DNA of 64,000 nucleotides. It comes from an uncultured Oscillospiraceae bacterium (GTDB lineage Bacteria > Bacillota > Clostridia > Oscillospirales > Oscillospiraceae). How positions within the stretch are numbered: the stretch's first letter is position 1; each line of letters begins with the position of its first letter. The position numbers were made by a program, and so were the translations under genes. Of the stretch, positions 59,212-64,000 are shown one piece after another. The stretch is taken from NCBI GenBank assembly GCA_934565415.1, contig CAKTHQ010000003.1, positions 34,202 through 98,201 on the forward strand, in the 5' to 3' direction. The notes below the pieces were generated by a model, which saw nothing but the letters and a program-made list of their open reading frames with translations, made no database searches and was not told the origin of the DNA.

Positions 59212-61022
59212 GCACCATGATTCAGTATGTTTTATACCTTGCCATTCTGGTTGTTTTGGCAATTCCGCTGGGCGCATACATAAAAAACGTCATGAGCGGC
59301 GAGAAAACTTTTTTGTCCAAAGTTCTGACACCGTGCGAAAACCTGATTTACAAGGTTATGCGTGTAGACAGAGAAGAACAGATGACATGGAAGAAATATG
59401 CGGTAAGTGTAATGATTTTTTCCGGTATCGGGCTTGTTTTTCTGTTCCTGCTTCAACTTCTGCAGGGCGTTCTTCCCGGAAACCCGCAGCATCTTTCCGG
59501 TGTGAAATGGGATTTGGCATTTAACACTTCTGCAAGTTTCATTACCAATACAAACTGGCAGGCATATTCCGGTGAATCCACATTGAGTTATCTCACTCAG
59601 GCTTTAGGTCTGACTGTTCAGAACTTTGTTTCCGCAGCTACAGGTATCGCCGTTCTATTTGCGTTGATCCGTGGCTTTATCAAGGTGAAATCCTCCGGGT
59701 TGGGTAGCTTTTGGGTGGACTTGACCCGCATTGTGGTTCACATCCTACTCCCGCTGAATCTGGTCATTTCTCTGTTGCTGGTAGGCGGCGGCGTGATTCA
59801 GAACCTGAAAAGTGCAGAAACAGTATCCCTTGTAGAACCGATTGCCGTCAGTGCAGAAGGTGAAATCCTTGAGGATGCGGTAATTGACTTAGACACCGAA
59901 ACCGTCACTGTAGATGGCGAAATCGTTTCGAATGCACAGATCGTCACCGAGCAGTTCGTACCGATGGGTCCTGCGGCCAGCCAGGTCGCAATCAAACAGA
60001 CCGGCACCAACGGCGGCGGTTATATGGGCGTCAACTCCGCACATCCTTTGGAAAATCCCAATGCCTTTACCAATCTGATCGAAATGATTTCCATTCTGCT
60101 GATTCCGGCGGCACTGTGTTTCACATTCGGTTCTGCGGTAAAGAACAAGAAGCAGGGTATTGCAATCTTTATGGCAATGTTTCTCTGCCTGGTTGTTGCC
60201 TTGGGCTGCATCGCCGTTACGGAACAGGTTGGAACATCCCAGCTTGCACAAAACGGCGCAGTCAATATGTCAATGGCGGAACAGGCAGGCGGCAATATGG
60301 AGGGCAAGGAGACTCGCTTCGGCATTGCAGCGTCCTCTACCTGGGCAGCCTTCACCACAGCAGCTTCTAACGGCTCTGTAAATTCCATGCATGACAGCTA
60401 CACGCCGCTTGCCGGTATGGTGACTATGCTGCTGATGCAGCTTGGCGAGGTTATTTTCGGCGGCGTGGGCTGCGGTCTTTACGGTATGCTTGCTTTTGCC
60501 ATTCTGGCGGTGTTTATTGCTGGCCTGATGGTAGGCCGCACTCCGGAATTCCTTGGAAAGAAAATTGAGCCTTATGAGATGAAATGGTCGGTACTGGTTT
60601 GCCTTGCAACGCCCATTGCAATTCTGGTCGGCAGCGGTCTTGCCGCTGTAGTACCCTCTGTCATGGATAGCCTGCATAACGGCGGTGCCCACGGTTTCTC
60701 TGAAATGCTGTATACCTACTCATCCTGTGGCGGCAATAACGGCTCTGCCTTTGCCGGTTTCAATGCGAATACCGTATTTCTGAATGTAAGTCTGGGACTG
60801 ATGATGCTCTTTGCCCGTTTTCTGCCTATCATCGGCACACTTGCAATCGCAGGCAGCCTGGCTGGGAAAAAGAAAATTGCCACGACTGCGGGCACCTTGT
60901 CTACCACAAATGGAATGTTTGTTTTCCTGCTGATTGTTGTGGTATTGCTGATCGGTGCGCTGAGCTTCTTCCCGGCGCTTGCCCTTGGTCCGCTTGCTGA
61001 GTTCTTTGGCAGCATTGCGTAA
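59208..61022 (+). CDS. kdpA: Potassium-transporting ATPase, potassium-binding subunit KdpA
   Basis: 604 residues, somewhat longer than the usual 560. It forms the K+ channel-like subunit. Selectivity-filter motifs are present: TNTNWQAY near residue 110, QTGTNGGGYMGVNSAHP near residue 265 and YSSCGGNNGSAF near residue 505. The extra length comes from an acidic insertion of about 35 residues (EGEILEDAVIDLDTETVTVD) in the loop before the second filter. Lower GC and different codon use from the genes before 57 kb. Confidence 0.95.
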   Translation: MSTMIQYVLYLAILVVLAIPLGAYIKNVMSGEKTFLSKVLTPCENLIYKVMRVDREEQMTWKKYAVSVMIFSGIGLVFLFLLQLLQGVLPGNPQHLSGVKWDLAFNTSASFITNTNWQAYSGESTLSYLTQALGLTVQNFVSAATGIAVLFALIRGFIKVKSSGLGSFWVDLTRIVVHILLPLNLVISLLLVGGGVIQNLKSAETVSLVEPIAVSAEGEILEDAVIDLDTETVTVDGEIVSNAQIVTEQFVPMGPAASQVAIKQTGTNGGGYMGVNSAHPLENPNAFTNLIEMISILLIPAALCFTFGSAVKNKKQGIAIFMAMFLCLVVALGCIAVTEQVGTSQLAQNGAVNMSMAEQAGGNMEGKETRFGIAASSTWAAFTTAASNGSVNSMHDSYTPLAGMVTMLLMQLGEVIFGGVGCGLYGMLAFAILAVFIAGLMVGRTPEFLGKKIEPYEMKWSVLVCLATPIAILVGSGLAAVVPSVMDSLHNGGAHGFSEMLYTYSSCGGNNGSAFAGFNANTVFLNVSLGLMMLFARFLPIIGTLAIAGSLAGKKKIATTAGTLSTTNGMFVFLLIVVVLLIGALSFFPALALGPLAEFFGSIA

Positions 61023-61037
61023 AGGAGGTTTACAGAT

Positions 61038-63107
61038 ATGCGTACAAAACAGAAAAGTGCTTTTGCCGACCGGAAAATGCTCGGCAGGGCAATGAAAGAT
61101 TCTTTTGCGAAATTAAGTCCGAAAACACAGGCAAAAAACCCGGTCATGTTTCTGGTTTTTGTGTCTGCGATCTTGACCAGTATCCTTTGGGGGGTATCCC
61201 TGTTCGGGTTAAAAGACGCTCCAAGCGGATATACACTGGCGATTGCCATTATCCTTTGGTTTACCGTGCTATTTGCCAACTTTGCCGAGGCCATTGCAGA
61301 AGGCCGTGGTAAAGCACAGGCAGATTCTCTCCGGGCATCCCGAAAGGATGTGGACGCACATAAAATTCCCTCCGTATCGCAGAAGGACAGCGTGACTGTG
61401 GTTCCATCCGCCCTGCTGAAAAAGGGGGAACTGGTAATTGTCAAAGCCGGAGAGCAGATTCTGGCAGACGGTGAAGTCATAGACGGTGCGGCATCTGTGG
61501 ATGAAAGCGCCATCACCGGCGAATCCGCTCCTGTAATTCGTGAGGCAGGCGGCGACCGCAGCGCTGTAACCGGCGGCACCACTGTACTGTCGGACTGGAT
61601 TGTTGTCAGAGTGACCAACGAAGCCGGAGAAAGCTTTCTGGACAAGATGATTGCGATGGTAGAAGGTGCTGCCCGGAAGAAGACGCCCAACGAAATTGCT
61701 TTGCAGATTTTTCTGGTAGCCTTGTCCATTATCTTTATCTTGGTGACAGTCTCTCTCTACACGTATTCCATTTTTTCTGCAAAGCTGGCGGGAATTGAGA
61801 ATCCCACCTCTGTAACAACTCTGGTAGCGCTGTTGGTGTGCCTTGCGCCTACTACCATTGGTGCCTTGCTTTCCGCCATCGGTATTGCCGGTATGTCCCG
61901 ACTGAACCAGGCAAATGTTCTGGCCATGAGTGGTCGTGCCATTGAAGCCGCCGGTGATGTAGACATTCTGATGCTTGACAAAACCGGAACAATCACCCTG
62001 GGCAATCGACAGGCATCGGAGTTCATTCCGGTAGATGGTGTTGATATTCAGGAACTGGCGGATGCCGCTCAGCTTTCTTCTCTGGCCGATGAAACCCCCG
62101 AGGGCAGAAGCGTTGTTGTGCTGGCAAAGGAGCAGTTTGGAATTCGTGGCAGAAGCCTTCAGGACAAGAATATGCACTTTGTCCCATTTACTGCCGTGAC
62201 TCGTATGAGCGGCGTCGACTTTGACGGCAACGAAATCCGAAAAGGCGCAGCAGATGCCATGCAGAGTTATGTGACCCATGCAGGCGGAATGTATTCTCCA
62301 GACTGTGATCGAGTTGTCAAGTCTATTGCGTCCAAGGGCGGCACACCTCTGGTTGTGGCTAAGAACCACAAGATTCTCGGCGTTATCTATTTGAAGGATA
62401 TTATCAAGCAGGGTGTGAAGGAAAAATTCTCAGATCTGCGGAAAATGGGCATCAAGACCATTATGATCACCGGCGACAATCCGATTACTGCTGCGGCCAT
62501 TGCTGCCGAGGCCGGTGTGGATGACTTCCTTGCGGAAGCAACGCCGGAAGGAAAGCTGGCAATGATTCGTGATTTTCAGGCCAAGGGTCATTTGGTCGCC
62601 ATGACAGGCGACGGCACCAACGACGCTCCGGCTTTGGCACAAGCAGATGTTGCAGTTGCCATGAACAGCGGCACACAAGCAGCAAAAGAAGCAGGAAACA
62701 TGGTGGATTTGGACTCTTCCCCCACAAAACTGATCGACATTGTTCGCATCGGCAAACAGCTTTTGATGACACGAGGCAGCCTGACTACCTTCTCCATTGC
62801 CAACGATGTGGCAAAATACTTCGCCATTATTCCGGCGCTGTTTATGGGGCTTTATCCGGGACTGTCTGCTCTGAATATTATGGGGCTGCATTCCCCGCAA
62901 AGCGCTGTCCTCTCTGCGATTATTTATAATGCACTCATCATTATTGCGCTCATTCCGTTGGCACTGAAAGGTGTGAAATATCGTGAAGTTGCTGCCGGAA
63001 AGCTGCTGTCACGGAACCTGCTTGTTTATGGTCTGGGCGGTCTGGCGGCTCCCTTTATCTTTGTGAAACTGATTGATGTTCTGCTGGTGTTCACCGGCCT
63101 GGTATAA
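61038..63107 (+). CDS. kdpB: Potassium-transporting ATPase, ATP-binding subunit KdpB
   Basis: 689 residues. The P-type ATPase subunit that hydrolyses ATP: phosphorylation site DKTGT (Asp314), ESA-ITGES actuator motif (TGESAPV near residue 160), nucleotide-domain KGA near residue 397, and hinge [11 protein letters not shown] near residue 525. GGAGG precedes the ATG, 15 bases after kdpA. Complete and intact. Confidence 0.97.
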   Translation: MRTKQKSAFADRKMLGRAMKDSFAKLSPKTQAKNPVMFLVFVSAILTSILWGVSLFGLKDAPSGYTLAIAIILWFTVLFANFAEAIAEGRGKAQADSLRASRKDVDAHKIPSVSQKDSVTVVPSALLKKGELVIVKAGEQILADGEVIDGAASVDESAITGESAPVIREAGGDRSAVTGGTTVLSDWIVVRVTNEAGESFLDKMIAMVEGAARKKTPNEIALQIFLVALSIIFILVTVSLYTYSIFSAKLAGIENPTSVTTLVALLVCLAPTTIGALLSAIGIAGMSRLNQANVLAMSGRAIEAAGDVDILMLDKTGTITLGNRQASEFIPVDGVDIQELADAAQLSSLADETPEGRSVVVLAKEQFGIRGRSLQDKNMHFVPFTAVTRMSGVDFDGNEIRKGAADAMQSYVTHAGGMYSPDCDRVVKSIASKGGTPLVVAKNHKILGVIYLKDIIKQGVKEKFSDLRKMGIKTIMITGDNPITAAAIAAEAGVDDFLAEATPEGKLAMIRDFQAKGHLVAMTGDGTNDAPALAQADVAVAMNSGTQAAKEAGNMVDLDSSPTKLIDIVRIGKQLLMTRGSLTTFSIANDVAKYFAIIPALFMGLYPGLSALNIMGLHSPQSAVLSAIIYNALIIIALIPLALKGVKYREVAAGKLLSRNLLVYGLGGLAAPFIFVKLIDVLLVFTGLV

Positions 63108-63121
63108 GGAGGGTATCTATC

Positions 63122-63730
63122 ATGAAAACAATAAAAAGTGTATTCCCAAAGGCAGGTATGATCTTTTTAATCTTTACTCTGCTGTGCGGCGTGATCTATA
63201 CAGGTGTTGTCACAGGAATTGCTCAGCTTATTTTCCCGGATAATGCCAATGGAAGTATCATTGAAGTAGATGGGAAAAAATACGGCTGTGAGTTGCTGGG
63301 GCAGCAATATACAGATGAAGCCCATATGTGGGGGCGCATTATGAATATTGATGTTTCAACCTATACGGATGAAAACGGAAAGGCGCTGATGTACGCCGCC
63401 CCATCTAACATCTCTCCGGCAAGCGAGGAGTATGCACAGCTCGTGGCAGAACGGGTGGAAAAGCTCCGGGCTGCCGACCCGGATATGGATGAAACAGCTG
63501 TTCCGGTGGATCTTGTTACTTGTTCCGGCAGTGGGCTTGATCCCCATATTTCCCCGGCAGCAGCGGAATATCAGGTAGCACGCATTGCAAAGGCAAATGA
63601 TATGACCGAAGATGAAGTGCGTGAGATCATCCAAAACTGCACCGACGGACGATTCCTTGGCATCTTTGGTGAAGAGACCGTCAATGTACTGGAAGTCAAT
63701 CTGATGCTGGACGGTATTCTGGAGGGGTGA
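63122..63730 (+). CDS. kdpC: Potassium-transporting ATPase subunit KdpC
   Basis: 202 residues with one N-terminal helix (about 12-35). The signature LVTCSGSGLDPHISPAAAEYQ is near residue 135. KdpC is thought to stabilise the complex and aid ATP binding. It follows kdpB after 14 bases, with GGAGGG before the ATG. Confidence 0.95.
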   Translation: MKTIKSVFPKAGMIFLIFTLLCGVIYTGVVTGIAQLIFPDNANGSIIEVDGKKYGCELLGQQYTDEAHMWGRIMNIDVSTYTDENGKALMYAAPSNISPASEEYAQLVAERVEKLRAADPDMDETAVPVDLVTCSGSGLDPHISPAAAEYQVARIAKANDMTEDEVREIIQNCTDGRFLGIFGEETVNVLEVNLMLDGILEG

Positions 63731-63731
63731 A

Positions 63732-64000
63732 ATGAACATAGCTAAAATCATGATTCCCAAAATCTCCACTGTATTTCTTCATGAAAAGGATACGATTCGT
63801 CAGGGATTGGAACGGTTTATGGTACATGGCTATACCGCTGTCCCGGTACTGAATGATCAGGAACAGTATATTGGAAGCGTGACGGAGGGAGATTTCCTCC
63901 GCCACCTTCTTGTTTGCCAGACAACAGACTTGAAAGTACAGGAGGGATACCAACTTGGCAGCATTGTTCGCAGAGATTTTTGCCATGCGTTACAAATAGA
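63732..64000 (+). CDS. CBS-domain protein, 5' part (partial)
   Basis: Begins at ATG 63732, one base after the kdpC stop, after GGAGGGG, and runs off the window with 89 codons read. MNIAKIMIPKISTVFLHEKDTI then GLERFMVHGYTAVPVLN and YIGSVTEGDFLRHLL form a CBS domain of the type that binds adenine nucleotides. Position suggests it regulates or senses for the Kdp pump. Its end, and whether kdpD/kdpE follow, cannot be seen. Confidence 0.75.
   Translation, partial: MNIAKIMIPKISTVFLHEKDTIRQGLERFMVHGYTAVPVLNDQEQYIGSVTEGDFLRHLLVCQTTDLKVQEGYQLGSIVRRDFCHALQI

Noticed and set aside
1-64000. CRISPR arrays, rRNA genes, prophage structural genes
   Set aside because: No regularly spaced repeats, rRNA sequence or phage gene runs were seen; the only mobile remnants are those at 57.2-58.7 kb and the short intergenic repeats.

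Overview
The window looks like a chromosome segment of a GC-rich (roughly 58-60 %) gut anaerobe of the Bacillota, class Clostridia, most likely Oscillospirales. This rests on an ethanolamine microcompartment locus of firmicute type, a T-box leader, a lysine riboswitch, a class B sortase, a clostripain-family lipoprotein, an NADPH-motif-less thioredoxin reductase of the clostridial ferredoxin-dependent type, and short palindromic intergenic repeats. The taxonomic placement is an inference; no rRNA is present.

Layout. 1-2557: 3' end of an ethanolamine-utilisation microcompartment operon (aldehyde dehydrogenase, PduL, a small uncharacterised eut protein, EutN, EutH). 2567-6965: T-box-controlled metG, then nadE. 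7013-10572: a secreted alpha/beta hydrolase, a repeat-filled gap, a multiply broken hybrid histidine kinase and tRNA-Leu(CAA). 10721-15524: membrane-anchored leucine-rich-repeat protein, small membrane protein, class B sortase, RodA/FtsW. 15945-17516: BTAD/SARP-type regulator with an uncharacterised partner.

17659-25893 is the most unusual region: one tightly overlapping operon with a polysaccharide-type ABC exporter, a nucleotidyltransferase, an HPr-kinase-like protein, a GT8 glycosyltransferase, a PqqD-like protein, a Ser-His S26 peptidase, a 47-residue peptide with a Thr-Pro tail and two Trp, a membrane glycosyltransferase and a flavin oxidoreductase. I read it as a candidate peptide-modification (RiPP-like or glycopeptide) and export system without a recognisable cyclase. 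It is followed by an AraC regulator and a complete GDP-L-fucose pathway (gmd, fcl, manC, manA, phosphohexomutase; 26997-32976), which could supply an activated sugar.

33584-43349: a truncated DUF368 gene, a TrpXYZ-type ABC importer, a MoxR/VWA pair, a HAD phosphatase, and a lysine-riboswitch-controlled amino-acid ABC importer interrupted by a MITE-like element. 43595-49895: a hybrid histidine kinase and a second amino-acid ABC importer in an operon with an M20 amidohydrolase. 49950-57162: thioredoxin and ferredoxin-type thioredoxin reductase, O6-alkylguanine-DNA alkyltransferase, an ECF-like sigma factor with a membrane partner, CCA-adding enzyme and a clostripain-like lipoprotein.

57231-58730 is a mobile-element scar: gene fragments, an integrase C-terminal remnant, direct repeats of a tRNA 3' end and repeated GTGGTCAA motifs. 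Beyond it lies a kdpFABC potassium-pump operon with visibly lower GC and different codon use, preceded by a 21-bp perfect hairpin and a frameshifted small membrane ORF, and followed by a CBS-domain gene that runs off the window. The kdp block was probably acquired horizontally.
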